Assembly: GCA_035135055.1 (NCBI GenBank)
Contig: JAVFHQ010000014.1
Location: 124,001-188,000 of the forward strand
DNA: 64,000 nt
Direction of reading: 5' to 3'
Source of the DNA: Oleoguttula mirabilis
Taxonomy: Eukaryota > Ascomycota > Dothideomycetes > Mycosphaerellales > Teratosphaeriaceae
Below the pieces are notes generated by a model. The model saw only the letters and a list, made by a program, of their open reading frames with translations, was not told the DNA's origin and did no database searches. This document shows, piece after piece, positions 42,104-53,923 of the stretch (position 1 is its first letter; the number at the start of each line of letters is the position of its first letter). The position numbers and the translations under genes were made by a program.

Positions 42104-43694
42104 ATGTCATCGTGGTCATCATGGGTGGCCGAAAGAAGCTCTGAGATCGCCTCATCGCATCGGGTACAGTTGGGCTTGACGGCAGCCATATCCTTGGGCA
42201 TAGGTGTGAGCACGGTCATTGGCCTCCAGAATGCGAGCAGGTGGTACAGTGTGTACGATTTGAAGGAGTCCATACCGGATCTGGAAGCACCGCATGATGT
42301 GGAGGCGGTATGTCCTCCTGTTCTGGGCGGCGTGATGGCGCTGACTGACGCAAGACCAGATAAACGAGTTTGGTGGCGCTGTACCGGAAGAAACTGCAGA
42401 ACGTAAAGACGATGAACGGAGTGCGGCGCTTGCTAGACGAGCACGCCTAGGTGACTACGATGAAGGCCTCATCCTGGAGCAGCTGGCCCGGAACCGCGTC
42501 TTCCTCACCGACGAGGGCCTCGCAAAGCTCCGGAAGGCCTTTGTTATCGTAGTTGGCTGCGGAGGCGTAGGCTCTCATGCTACAGCGGCACTCGCTCGCT
42601 CAGGATGCGGCAGGCTACGTCTCATCGATTTCGACCAGGTCACGCTCAGCTCGCTGAACAGACATGCGGTGGCCACCCTAGCAGACGTCGGGACGCCCAA
42701 AGTGATTTGTCTCCAGAAGCGCCTCCAGCAGATCACTCCATGGACGCAATTCGAGTGTCGGAACCAGCTGTTCGGCGAGAAGTCTGCTGAAGCCCAGCTC
42801 AGTCCGTGGCAGCTTGATGGCCAGAGGCCGGATTATGTGATTGACGCTATCGACAACATCGAGTCAAAGGTTGCACTTCTTCACTACTGCCACAAGAATG
42901 GCCTACCCGTTATATCTTCTATGGGCGCGGGCTGCAAGTCCGACCCAACAAGAGTCTTCATCGGCGATATCTCTGCCTCTACGGACGACCCACTCTCTCG
43001 CTCTACACGCCGCAAGCTGCGCATGCGAGGCGTCAAAGACGGCGTCCCCGTCGTCTTCTCGTCCGAAAAGACTGCACCTGGCAAAGCACAGCTCCTACCT
43101 TTACCGGAAGATGAATATGCAAAGGGCTCGGTCGGTGAGCTTGGCGTACTGCCCGACTTCCGCGTCCGAATATTGCCTGTACTGGGCACCATGCCAGCTG
43201 TGTTTGGGCTGTGCGTGGCGAATCATGTCATGCTTGATATCACTGGCTATCCGCACGACTACCTCGCCAGTAAAGCAAGGGACAAGATGTACGATGGCAT
43301 TCTCGGCCAGCTGCAGTCCATCGAGGAGCGGACAGCGAAGCACCATGGTTACGACTCGGTCGGTATCCGAATGCCGGTGACGGTAGATGATGTAGGCTAC
43401 TTGGTCGAAGAGGTTTGGCATGGTCGAAGTGCAATCTCTGGGCTGGCTAGCAGACTTGCGCTGATCCGATGGCGTAAGCCAGAGGGTGACTTTGTGGATA
43501 TGAGCACACCCGGCCAGAAAGCGGACAAACTCCAGCTTGACGAGCTGGTTTGTATGACCAAAGATGAGATGCTCAAGCATGAAAAGGAGGTGCTGAGGGC
43601 GGGAAGGGCGCCTGAGGAGGTGTATGATAAGACCGTTGTGGAGCTCGTGGAGAGGAGATGGCGTGAAGAGCGAGGGTTTAGGATACAGAGATAG
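42104..43694 (+). CDS. tRNA threonylcarbamoyladenosine dehydratase (Tcd1/Tcd2-like, E1-like fold)
   Basis: Exons 42104-42307 and 42360-43694 (intron 42308-42359), 512 residues. An N-terminal membrane segment (QLGLTAAISLGIGVSTVIGL) is followed by the ATP-binding Rossmann motif VVGCGGVGS at 132-140 and LIDFDQV. The dehydratase makes cyclic t6A at position 37 of ANN-decoding tRNAs, using ATP; yeast Tcd1 and Tcd2 sit on the mitochondrial outer membrane, matching the anchor here. Further conserved segments are DAIDNIESKVALL and ISSMGAGCKSDPT. It lacks the catalytic Cys and extra domains of ubiquitin E1. Which of the two yeast paralogues it matches cannot be decided. Confidence 0.88.
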
Positions 43695-43908
43695 TCGGAC
43701 AATCCCCTCTCAATGTCACCTCTAGCAGCTACATCTCGATGGTTTCGCGAAACTGTTTGGGCAGTGCTTCGAGCTCATCGGAAAATGTGCCTCGTGACCA
43801 CGCGTTTGGCTGCTAGCCGCTTTGGTGCTAGATTTTGCACGTTCCTTCTCCGTGAAGCAGACCTCCATCTCCATCTCAACCACACGTACATCTCCCACAC
43901 GTCATCCA

Positions 43909-44604
43909 ATGGCGGACAACATGTCGCTGAAACAGCTACCGTTAACCTTAATCGTTGCGGCGACTTCGAAGAATGGCATCGGCAAGAACGGCGCGCTGCC
44001 CTGGCCAATGCTCAAGAAGGAAATGGCCTATTTTGCCCGCGTAACGAAGCGCGTCCCAATGCCTACCGATACTGGATCTGTACAGTCGGATGCTTGGAAG
44101 CAGTCTAACTTGGAAGGCGCGCGACGCAATGTAGTTATCATGGGCCGGAAGACGTGGGACAGCATACCGCCCAAATTCCGGCCGCTCAAGGACCGGACGA
44201 ATGTTGTTATCAGCTCCCAGGACCGTTCAAGACTCGATGGGGTACCGGACGATGTCGTCGTTGCTTCTGACATCTCGGCTGGTCTTCAATCTCTGGAGCA
44301 GCGTGTCAAAGAGGGCAAAGCACTTCCCGTTGGTCGGGCTTTCATCATAGGCGGCGCCGGGATCTACAAGGCTGCAATGGAGCTGCCGCAGACGGCGTCC
44401 GTCCTTCTCACCCGCGTACGTAGGGACTACGAGTGCGATACCTTCTTCCCGGAGAACCTGGGTAATGCCAGCTCTGCATGGCAGCAGAGAAGCCACGAGG
44501 AGCTCAAGGCTTTCGTGGGAGAGGACCTCTCTGGGGAGCCGCTTACCGAAGGACAGGGCGACGCCGAAACATCCTACGAATTCCAGCTCTATGAGCGTAC
44601 GTGA
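43909..44604 (+). CDS. DFR1: Dihydrofolate reductase
   Basis: Single exon, 231 residues, starting at MADNMSLKQL; the open frame extends upstream only by non-ATG starts. Conserved DHFR landmarks: LIVAATSKNGIGKNGALPWP (substrate and NADPH contacts), VIMGRKTWDSIP, RTNVVISSQ and the FIIGGAGIYKAA nucleotide loop. It reduces dihydrofolate to tetrahydrofolate for thymidylate and purine synthesis. Length agrees with fungal enzymes. It begins 214 bases after the Tcd-type gene, same strand. Confidence 0.95.
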   Translation: MADNMSLKQLPLTLIVAATSKNGIGKNGALPWPMLKKEMAYFARVTKRVPMPTDTGSVQSDAWKQSNLEGARRNVVIMGRKTWDSIPPKFRPLKDRTNVVISSQDRSRLDGVPDDVVVASDISAGLQSLEQRVKEGKALPVGRAFIIGGAGIYKAAMELPQTASVLLTRVRRDYECDTFFPENLGNASSAWQQRSHEELKAFVGEDLSGEPLTEGQGDAETSYEFQLYERT

Positions 44605-45287
44605 TAGCAGACAGCCTCCATTTGCTATTCGTCACGTGCGGCACACGCCGTCTTGGCGATGCCAGGGTCTCCACTCTCCAGATCTGCGTCTGCAACATGC
44701 CTCGGCAGCTGCCCCGCAAAATCACGCGCAGGAAAACGCCTTGCACATGCGAGCCTCGAAGGAGGACGGGTCTCCCGTGGGCCCCATAGCCCCATGAGTC
44801 GGCCAGAGGAGACGCCGGATGAACGCAAAGTGTTTACCAACTCGAGTGGACTTTGACGGTATACAGGTTGGCATTGCAGTCTGCAACCCTTAAACCCCAA
44901 AGCGGGTACTCCGCGATGTTCCGAGATGAAGCTCCGTTCGCCCAGGGACAGCCGAACGGTCACCCAGGCGTGAAGGACGCGACCGAGGGCCCTGAGCTAG
45001 GGTACTTTGCACAGCTACGTAATGGGCCTCGATCACTTCCTCGGCCATCTGGCTGTTGCTCGTGAGACAAATTCGTAGAGCTTGCCGTGCTCTCTTCCTA
45101 ACTCCTCCGACGCCTTAGTCTCATGTCGCGACGCGATTTCCATCCTTTGCACTTCTCTGTGCTCTCATGAGGGTATACCTATTCACCAGCATCGCACCTC
45201 ACCTTGACACTTGCGAGCGCCGATATATCGTCCCGCCAGCCCAGAGAACAACAACCCAACGCATCCAGCCCCAGCACAACATCTACG
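44605..45287. promoter_or_regulatory. Upstream region of the SFC1-like carrier
   Basis: About 680 bases without a gene. A CCTCGG hexamer, the FarA/FarB core site known from Aspergillus, lies at 45039-45044, about 245 bases before the ATG. A match of this length is weak evidence on its own. Confidence 0.35.
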
Positions 45288-46314
45288 ATGTCTGCGAAGA
45301 CTATCGCTGGGCCTGGGGGCAAGAAGCCTGCTTCTGCCGCGACCAATTTGATTGGTGAGCTACTCACGTGAAGCACGTACATGTCCCAGTCGCTGACGTT
45401 GGCCAGCTGGCGGAGGAGCTGGCATGATGGAAGCGCTCGCATGCCATCCTCTCGACACCATCAAGGTACGGATGCAGCTGTCGCGACGACACACACGGAT
45501 ACCTGGCTCGAAACGGCGTGGCTTCATCCAGACTGGTATGGAGATTTCCCGGAAAGAGACACCGCTCGCTCTATACAAAGGACTAGGTGCTGTTATGACC
45601 GGCATCGTACCGAAGATGGCGATACGATTCACCAGCTATGAGTGGTACAAGCAGCTGCTGGCCGGCGACTCGGGCAGGATCTCGGGTGGAGGGAACTTTC
45701 TGGCAGGCCTAGCGGCAGGTGTGACAGAGGCGGTATTCGTAGTGACACCGATGGAGGTGGTCAAGATTCGGTTACAAGCTCAGCATCACAGCATGGCCGA
45801 CCCGCTGGATGTACCGAAGTACCGCAATGCTGCGCATGCCTGTTATACCGTCATCAAGGAAGAGGGGCTTGGCGCGCTATGGCGTGGAGTCTCGCTCACT
45901 GCATTGCGCCAAGGCACCAACCAGGCAGCGAACTTCACTGCCTACACTGAGCTGAAAGACCGGCTCCAGAAATCGCGTGCAGATCCCGCTGCGCCTTTGC
46001 CGGGCTGGCAGACCGCTTGCATTGGTCTCATCTCTGGCGCCGTCGGCCCGTTCACCAACGCGCCCATCGACACGATCAAGACCCGTCTTCAGCGGTCGCC
46101 AGCCGAGCCTGGACAAACAGCCATGGGTCGCATTACGGCAATTGGAAGTCAGATGTATAAACAGGAGGGTATCAGAGCGTTTTGGATGGGCATCACGCCG
46201 AGAGTGATGAGAGTCGCGCCGGGCCAGGCTGTGACGTTCGCGGTGTATGAGTACCTGAAAGGCATACTGGAGAAGGGTCGTGAGATGATTCCTGGCGGCA
46301 CATTCGAAGAGTAG
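45288..46314 (+). CDS. SFC1: Mitochondrial succinate/fumarate carrier
   Basis: Exons 45288-45354 and 45407-46314 (intron 45355-45406), 324 residues. Three mitochondrial-carrier repeats are marked by HPLDTIKVR, TPMEVVKIR and APIDTIKTR. The N-terminal NLIAGGGAGMMEALACHPLD and the internal GLGAVMTGIVPKMAIRF segments match the Sfc1/Acr1 (AcuL) group. This carrier exchanges cytosolic succinate for mitochondrial fumarate, which is needed for growth on acetate and fatty acids because it links the glyoxylate cycle to gluconeogenesis. Six transmembrane helices are expected. Confidence 0.9.
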
Positions 46315-46722
46315 GTTTTGTTTGAGACCTCGCTTTCGATGGCTTGGTGTTCTTGCAGCTGCGCATGTGCTGGGAAGTTGTACCAGACAGTCACATGCCA
46401 AGCAACACAGTGGTGGTGCAAAAAAGTGCCGAACTCAGTCCGCCAGCTCGACGCGGGCACAGATCGCCAAAAGCGGCAGGTCGTCGACCTTCCATGTGCC
46501 CCTCCGCCCTTATCAACCCCCGCATCCTCAGAAGCAATAGATATTGTGGAAGACACTGCACAGTATATATGAGACGAGTCCGCTTTGATAGGGAGTATAG
46601 TCTTCCCTTACCGTCTTCCATTCTCTCCTTCTCTCACAAGCACAAGCACTACGATTCGAGCCTCACATCACTCCAGCAGACATTCGTCCTTACATCGCGC
46701 TTGACTAAGAGCTTGTCACGAC
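46315..46722 (+). promoter_or_regulatory. Promoter of isochorismatase-fold gene with TATA box
   Basis: About 400 bases. TATATAT lies at 46564-46570, 153 bases upstream of the ATG at 46723, followed by a CT-rich stretch (46605-46640). This is a typical fungal core promoter layout. Confidence 0.45.
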
Positions 46723-47781
46723 ATGGCCGGCAACGACGATGCGAAGCACCACCGTGGTGTCATCGGGAACGCGAAGAACTTTTGGCTCTATTCGTCCAAA
46801 ACAGGCTTCGATATTACGCATCCTCCCACCCCGAGCTCGCCGCCTGTCACACCGAATGTGACAATCCAGACGACGACGACACCCATCACCGTCGATCCAG
46901 CGAAGTCTGCTCTGGTCATCATTGATATGCAGAACTTCTTCCTGAGCGCCGCGTTTGGACGCACAAGAGGTGCCGGGCATGAAGCGTTGGACCAGCTCGT
47001 GGACCATGCTATACCGGCAGCGAGGAAGGCCGGCATACGCATTGTCTGGCTCAACTGGGGGATGACTGACCAGGAGATTGATGAGATGCCACCGGCCGTC
47101 ACGCGGGCATTCGGTTTCGACACACTGAATGATGAGGAGGGTATATTAAATGGCAATGTCTTCGAGGCCAAGGGTGCCGGCAATGCTGTGGATAAGCACG
47201 GCGGTCGAAAGCACCAAGGCGGGCATACTGTGCTGGAAGACGGCACCAAGGGCCGGAAATACATGGGCTTGGGAAGCGAGTGTGGAGTCGTGCATTGTCC
47301 CGAGACTGGGAAAGAGATCAATGCCGGCAGACTGTTAATGCGTGACGCTTGGAACAGTGCCCTGCAGACTCCCTTAAACAGGATGTATGAGGAAGGCGCT
47401 AAGCTCGCCACCCGGCCCGACGTTTGGATCCACAAGAACAGAATGTCTGGTTTGTGGGGCGGCAGGACTGCGTGCGAAGACTTCCTGGAGCAGGAAGGCA
47501 TCAGGACTCTGTTCTTCACCGGTGTAAACACAGATCAGTGTGTTGGTGGTACGTACTTGGACGGCTTCAGCAAAGGGTATGATTGCATATTGCTGAGCGA
47601 TGGGGCCGGAACCACAAGTCCTGAGTATGCCCAGCAGTGCATCGAGTACAATGCTGCGAACACATGCGGCTTCTCGACTTCATGTAAAGCGTTCGGGGAA
47701 GGTGTAGATGCTATGGAGAAAGGAGCTTCGGCGGACGTGAGCGGCGGACGTGCCGATAGCGGGGCTGCGAAGCAGATGTGA
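46723..47781 (+). CDS. Isochorismatase-fold cysteine hydrolase
   Basis: Single exon, 352 residues. The catalytic triad is present: Asp68 (VIIDMQNF), Lys238 (HKNRMSGLW) and Cys273 (TDQCVGGTYLDG), with the conserved GVNTDQCV turn. The family hydrolyses isochorismate, nicotinamide, N-carbamoyl amines or ureidoacrylates. The long insertion between Asp and Lys (residues 120-220) suggests an amide hydrolase acting on a small metabolite, but the substrate cannot be named. It has no targeting signal. A hydrophilic, Gly/Ala-rich tail follows the domain. Confidence 0.88.
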   Translation: MAGNDDAKHHRGVIGNAKNFWLYSSKTGFDITHPPTPSSPPVTPNVTIQTTTTPITVDPAKSALVIIDMQNFFLSAAFGRTRGAGHEALDQLVDHAIPAARKAGIRIVWLNWGMTDQEIDEMPPAVTRAFGFDTLNDEEGILNGNVFEAKGAGNAVDKHGGRKHQGGHTVLEDGTKGRKYMGLGSECGVVHCPETGKEINAGRLLMRDAWNSALQTPLNRMYEEGAKLATRPDVWIHKNRMSGLWGGRTACEDFLEQEGIRTLFFTGVNTDQCVGGTYLDGFSKGYDCILLSDGAGTTSPEYAQQCIEYNAANTCGFSTSCKAFGEGVDAMEKGASADVSGGRADSGAAKQM

Positions 47782-47910
47782 AGTGAGGTTCACCAAAGGT
47801 AAGCTTTTCGCCCGCGTCTCATTGTGCGCTGCTGAAAACGGCTGCAGCAAACACCTTCGACTCCCTCCAAGCTGCACTCTTCAAACCATCCCGACTATCA
47901 CCTTACCACC

Positions 47911-48663
47911 ATGCCACCAAAATCGAGCGCTTTGAGCGCCGCCATGGCCGCCTCGATCAGCAAGGGCGTGGACAAGAGCATTACCCGGAGACAGCCCGCG
48001 AGCACGCCGTCACCCACCGCATCGACGAACGTAGACATGCGCGAAGCACCTGTCGGCCTCGCTACACCACCACCATCGGCGAAGAAGGACCCGCCAGACA
48101 TGCACTCCCTACCAGAGCTTGCCGACCAATATGTTCTGAGAGTATCAACAATCGAGCAGGTCGAATACCTCAACGCGCGCAAATTCTGCGTGAAGCCAGC
48201 GTGCTGGAAAAGGTGGACGGCCAGCGACTACGCCAGCTTCGCCGACGATCTGCGGCAGCAGTTCGACCCTGTATCACTCGCGCGGCAGCGCGGCATACCA
48301 GTAGACGAGGTGCAACAGGTCTTCTCCGCGATAGTGTGCAACCCACTCTACGACGCCGCGGAAGCTACGCGGAGAGGCGAGGAAGGAATGCAGCAAATCT
48401 TCGACCTGTACAACAAGTACGGGACGCCAAGCCGCGTACATGGCAAAGATGGCGCAAAGAGGATCAAGGGGGAGTTGGCAGGGATCGAGCAAGGCGTGGT
48501 TGTGATCACAGGCACGACGACTGGAAACAAGTATAAGCTCCCAGCCGAGCAGCTCAGCGAGGCGGATCTGGAGTACCTCGAAGCTACGGTGACGGGAGGA
48601 GAGATGGAGCTGCTGCGCGTCGGCGTCACAAACGCATCCCGTGACGTCGTCATGCTTGGTTGA
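47911..48663 (+). CDS. Hypothetical protein of 250 residues
   Basis: Single exon, ATG at 47911, preceded by a short pyrimidine-rich leader 130 bases after the isochorismatase gene. The first 65 residues are Ser/Thr/Pro-rich and disordered. The rest is mixed helix and strand, with VEYLNARKFCVKPACWKRWTASDYASF, an IFDLYNKYGTPSRV helix and a C-terminal GVVVITGTTTGNKYKLP hairpin. Codon use resembles the neighbours and the frame is uninterrupted, which supports a real gene. I recognise no family. No signal peptide or membrane segment is present. Confidence 0.6.
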   Translation: MPPKSSALSAAMAASISKGVDKSITRRQPASTPSPTASTNVDMREAPVGLATPPPSAKKDPPDMHSLPELADQYVLRVSTIEQVEYLNARKFCVKPACWKRWTASDYASFADDLRQQFDPVSLARQRGIPVDEVQQVFSAIVCNPLYDAAEATRRGEEGMQQIFDLYNKYGTPSRVHGKDGAKRIKGELAGIEQGVVVITGTTTGNKYKLPAEQLSEADLEYLEATVTGGEMELLRVGVTNASRDVVMLG

Positions 48664-49316
48664 GGCCGCACTGCTAAGGTGTGATTGAGCAAGCGAGGGT
48701 TTTGCGATTGACTTGAAATGGCATGGATCCGTGGGTTGAGCACTCTGCTTGCAACGTTGTATGCAGGTGACAGGGAAGCACATATCAGAAATGCGAGGCG
48801 TCAGGAGTATGCAGCTTAAAGGGCTGGGCCGCCAAATGGTATTCGCATTCCGGTGTCACCTATCTCATCTTTTCACAGGCTCTAGCACTGTGTGTACAAG
48901 CACTCCCACAAATGCAATCAAAAACTCCGTGCTCACTCATGCCTCGCCCTGCCAACCATGACCCTGCCTGAATGCCACCCGTCTGCGCCAGCGCGCTTTC
49001 TGTACTTTCTCGTCTAGATTTCACACGCCGTTCCCTTCCTGACTCTGGCCGACCGCCTTCGTGCGTATGTACCTCGCACCACTTCGCGTTCGCTTGGATC
49101 AATGGCGGAGCGTCGCCCGAATCGCTACCCACCGTAACATCGTCTCGGCTCGGTTACCGGCATGCCTGGCCCGGCTTGCCTGCATGGTGATGCGTGCGTT
49201 TGCTGCTCGGTGGTCCCGGAATCACGTCTATGCAAAGCGGGCCGGGCCAAACGGCTTGGTGCCATTTCATGAAAGCCAATGTCACGAGCTGCCGCACCCG
49301 GCGGAATTCCTGCAGC
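48664..49316. other. Intergenic between convergent genes
   Basis: About 650 bases between the stops of the hypothetical gene and the Cid1-type gene. No feature recognised. Confidence 0.45.
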
Positions 49317-52300
49317 CTAGCCGCCCTTCCTCTCGAACTCATTCGCCGGCATAGACTGTCCTTGCGGAGTCTTACCAGGCGCGGCCGTCGACTTGCTCTT
49401 CTTATGCCCCTTGCGCGTAGCCTGCTGCCACTCACTCCTGTTCGCGGTAGCGCTCAGCATACTCGTTGGCGTCAGCGCCGTAGGACTCCTAGCAGGCCTA
49501 CCAGCAGCTGGATTCGGCGCAGAGACCTTGCGCTCGTGCTTTGCCTCCGCAGCCGTGGGAGGGTCGTTCTCATGCTTGGCAATCGCCATCTTTGCCGCCT
49601 TCATAAATCCATTGACCTGCGGGGATCCACGCTTGTCAAAAGCGTGCGCTTGCGTCGGCGAGGGTGTTCGCAGTTCTGCAACAGGCGACAACAACGGAGC
49701 GGCGAGCGATAGGGATTCATGGGAGTGCTCGGGCAGGCCATTGGGCACATGTGACGTGCCGTTCAAGCTGAGTCGTGGGCCAGCCTTCAACCGTGGGCTT
49801 GGCGCTATTTGCGGTGACGGAGGCGTCCGGTCGGCGACCTCGATCCGGTCTGGGCCATCTGCACGGTCCAAGGTTATTGACCGCAAGGGTAGCGAGCGAA
49901 CGCTAGACAATTCGCCGTTGTGCGAGCCGTTGGCCATCTCGGCATGTCCAATCGTAGGCACGCCGTTCGCTCGTGCTGCAGGCTTCGGAGCAGCAGATGG
50001 AGTGGACCCATTGACGATGAGCGGTCCGCCTATATCTACAGGAGCTGAAGGCAGCACCGGCGGCTCCAGCACCGGCGCCACGTAGCTCGACAGACTCCTC
50101 AAAGCGTCTGCCTGCGCCCGCGGCCGAAGATCAGCGATCGTAGAGTAGCTCCTCAGGTGCCCAAGTGGTGACGGCGAGCGGCTGTTGTGCCTACCGTTCG
50201 GCATTGGCGGCATCAAATCGGGTGTCACCCGTCGCTGTCGTTGCGGCGGTGGGTCTCGCAGGGTCATGGGAGGCATTTGCATCTGCATCGGATTCGACGT
50301 CGCGTACTGCTGCGGTCCTAGTGACGGTGACTGGCCAACATAGTAGCCCACGTACTCCTTTGGCATTGCGCTGTCGGCGGAGGATCCATTCGTGCCATTG
50401 CCGGCGTGCATAGCTGCCATCTGAGAGTACGGCAGCTGTAAACCAGGTTGCCCAGGTACATAACGCAAGTTCTGATATTGCGCTGGGATAGCATCGGAGA
50501 CATCATAGCCAGGGTGAGCGTGTTGCTGCAATGTAAGCGTATGCGGCTGCGAGCGGCCCGGCTGTGACTGCGACCTCAAAGAGCTTGACGAGCCGTCGGG
50601 TACTGATGCTCTGTGTATTTGCCGTCGAAGAGCCGGCACCGCCGACACCAAAGACGGCGACGAAGGGTTCGTACTCGTGCCTTCCCGTGACCGAGTCTGC
50701 GACATTGACGAAGGTGGCGGGTACCGCGCCGGATAATGATACAAGTAGCCCGGAAGTAGCGGCGCGGTCTGCGGCGGATTGTCCATATATCGAGGACTCG
50801 GGAGTCCATTCGTGAAAGAACCACGGTGGCGCGGCGAGCCAGTCAAATCGCCAACTCTGCCTGACGGTGGCCCGTGAGCTTGCTGTTGCTGGTGGGCATG
50901 CTGCGCGAGCTGCGATCGGAGCGCGTCCTGCTGCGCTTGCAGGTACTGATATTGCTGGAACAGCTGGTCATGCAAGTTGCCCTTCGTCGCAAAGTAGTCC
51001 GCAGAGCTGACGCCGACCGGTGGACTCTGAAAAGGCAAAGGCACGCGCGGATTGCTATAAGAAGCTCCACTCGAAGCTCTTCGATTCCCAGACCTTTGCG
51101 CTGACTGGTTCCGGTTGCTGGCTTTATTACGCGACCGACCTAAGCCCGGCTCATTGTTCGATCGTCCAGACTGGCTCGCACTCCGTCGCAGGGTAGGTGC
51201 AGGCTTGGGCGGCGGCCTCTGGAACACCGGCTTCTCTTCATGCGGGAATTCGTACTGCTCGCAGCACTTCTCCAGCTGCTGCCCATCTGCAAGAAGCTCA
51301 AACGCTCGCCGTATCTCGCTATGCACACCAGACCATGAGTATTCGTCTGCGGAATTGCCAAGGTTGCGGTTCAGCGTAAACGGCTCCTCCACGCAGAGCC
51401 TTTTCTGCGCCTCCTTGTCCCAGTAGTTTGTTCGTCCCCAGCCCTTTTCTTCTCGTGATAGCAGACGGCCCTCCTTTACGGAGACCACGTACTTGGAGTA
51501 GTCGAACTCGTAGCCGTAATGTCGGAAGAACTGAAAAAGGAGCTGTGCCAGCGATTCTTGATTAGCATCGCCACACCCGCGCAGGGCCTCAATGTCGTCA
51601 GCAAACTGGGAAGGTTCTGGCTCGTCCGGATTGAGCCTTTTGCCTTCCACTTTCTGGAGCGATGGGATGATCTGCTGATCTCGGCGTTGCAAGAAGCTGA
51701 TGATCATGCAGATCCAGGTATACGAGCTGATGGTACCACCGAACGCTGGAGCTCGTGTTAGCATGAGCGCCCGTAACGCTGATATGTTGTGCTCACCAGC
51801 ATCATTCAGTATTCGCCTCTTAGTCCAATACTTGATGATCTTTGCGAGCGGCCGGACTCTGTCGTCCAACTGAACGTATGTCTTGATCATGCGCGTGTTC
51901 TCCAGCGCTAAAGGGTTGTTCACGTTCAAGTCGCATGCCAGGCTCAGCTCCGGATCCCAACACTTGACGATTGGGACCTTTGCAGAGGCACGGCATACTA
52001 CCTTCTCCATGCCATCTGATGCTGTACGTCAGCATGTGAGTCCTTGCGGCGGTCTGCGCGCGCAGTGTCCGGCGTCCAACGTACTTGTGTGAAGCAGCAT
52101 GGCCAGCGAATGCATGCTTTCCAGCTTCTTCAACGGTGTCGTTATACATATGTCCACGTCCGAGTCACTCGAGCTCAGCAGATTCCCAGAAGACCCAAAG
52201 ACGTTTACCCTGATGTCGTTGCCAGGCCACTCATCGTTCATCATCTTGTCCAGCTTCTTGACCAACAGAGCCCGTCGCTCCTCACTCTCATCCGACGGCA

Positions 52301-52715
52301 GTAACCGGTCGTACAGCTCGCGCATGTCGCCACTCAGCTTGTCCTCTTCATGCGGCTCCATCGCCTTCTTAGGCTGCTTCTTCGGCGGCCCCAGCTCATT
52401 GTCGCCACCTTCCGTGTAGGGTATCCTTCTTTTTCGGAACTCGGCGCCGGCCTCGAACTTGCACAGGACCGGTGCGACTCGCTGAGAGCCGGTCTGTCCC
52501 ACGGCCTCTGACACCACGGATCTCGGGGACTGATTGCTGAGCCCGCGGTTTGGCGACGGCGACCTGGAGTGGAAGCGCATGTCACGGGGATGCTGAAAGG
52601 GCGTCGACGGCACCGAGCTGGAGTGCTGGGACTGCATATGTGGGCGAGCATGCTGCGGCGGGCACTGTCGGTCGGCCGACAAGCCGGCCATCTTGGGCTT
52701 GCTTGTTTGTGTCAT
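49317..52715 (-). CDS. Cid1-type non-canonical poly(A)/terminal nucleotidyltransferase
   Basis: Exons 52715-52085, 52021-51797 and 51745-49317; introns 63 and 51 nt. The product is 1094 residues. The nucleotidyltransferase signature is FGSSGNLLSSSDSDVDICI (Gly174-Ser175, with Asp186 and Asp188 as metal ligands). The PAP-associated core continues with KIIKYWTKRRILNDA joined by splicing to AFGGTISSYTWICMI, then FFRHYGYEFDYSKYVVSV. Family members add U or A tails to RNA and affect its decay. After the catalytic core a disordered tail of about 700 residues, rich in Ser, Pro, Gln and Arg, reaches the C-terminus. The start is the first in-frame ATG; the frame extends upstream, so an earlier exon is possible. 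Confidence 0.87.
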
Positions 52716-53923
52716 GAGACCAGTCTCACGTCTAAGAGTGTTATTGCGAGTGCTCCCATTGGAATCCACCGCGACGGTCGGCACCGGTGCGGACGTCGTG
52801 CGAGAGGGAGTCGCCCTGGGAGGCCACGGGAAAGTGCAATCGAGTGTGTGGTGCGGCCCTCGCGAAACCCTTGTTTCTGCGATGGTTGTGGGTGGATGTG
52901 CGTTTCCGGTTAGTTTCCGTCCTGTACAAACAGCCTTCGCCCCTGGTATGGGTGTGTAGTACAGTCCCGGAGGCTCTGCTCAGCATGAACTGTGGCTCGG
53001 TCGCACGATGGGCTTTCAGTTCGCCCCTGGTCAAATAAGCGGGCGTGCGTAGCGTTGGTGATGAACAATGCAGCGGCAAGAGGCTGACGGGAGCAACCTT
53101 TCTTCCAATCCTGTTGCGCTAAGCGGTCTATCTCAGCTACGCCTACGCCGCTCACGGTCAAGGAAGTGAAGTCTGGTTATTGTTGTGGTATTCGGGGCGG
53201 GCGAGGCAAGGCGGTGCGTCCTGTCAAAGAAGCATATGGTACAGTGGTACGTCGGTGCTGCTTTGGGCACAGTGCACACAGGAGGAGAGTCCGGGGAACG
53301 GAACGGCCTCTCGAACGCGCTAGGACAAGCCCAGTGTCGCGGACTCGCGCGGCTCCCTTTCGATCACGATCAATACCAATATTATTCGTTTCCATACGAG
53401 CACCACCCAACCTCTGACAGCGACTTCTCTTCCGTCTCCGTCCATTGGTACTCCTGTAGCACCCGACGCATGATACCATCTCAGTGTGACAGAGGCGTTC
53501 CATACACGTGGGCGCCGGAAGTGACGCCGCTGCTCAGGAACCGCTACGGCAACGGATACGGCGCGGCTGCCAGGCGAGAGGCTGACTTGCCAGTGACTCC
53601 TGATCGGGACGGCGGACTCACTTAGGTTCTCGTGACAAAGGTACAGCCTCGTCTTACGAGAGAGCCTCACCGTGTACATGTACAGGCGGTGCTAGGTGCT
53701 GGCTCTCTACACAACAGCCGTGAAATTATTCCCGCTGCTGACCTCTGAGATGCACCACCCTCAGCTCCGTACCGTGTTACTGATCAGCCTAGGAGTATTC
53801 GTAAGGTAGTGATCATCGAATGATGTCGCCTCAGCCACAGTACTGACCGAACGTCGGTACCTAAATTTGGAGGTCTGGAGCACAAGAATGATGAGAAGAT
53901 AGCGAAGCAACGGCATATACCGA
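52716..53923. other. Intergenic, 1.2 kb
   Basis: Upstream region of the Cid1-type gene on one side and downstream of the YcaC-like gene on the other. A 146-codon plus frame at 53185-53625 has no domain and is not called. Confidence 0.5.
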
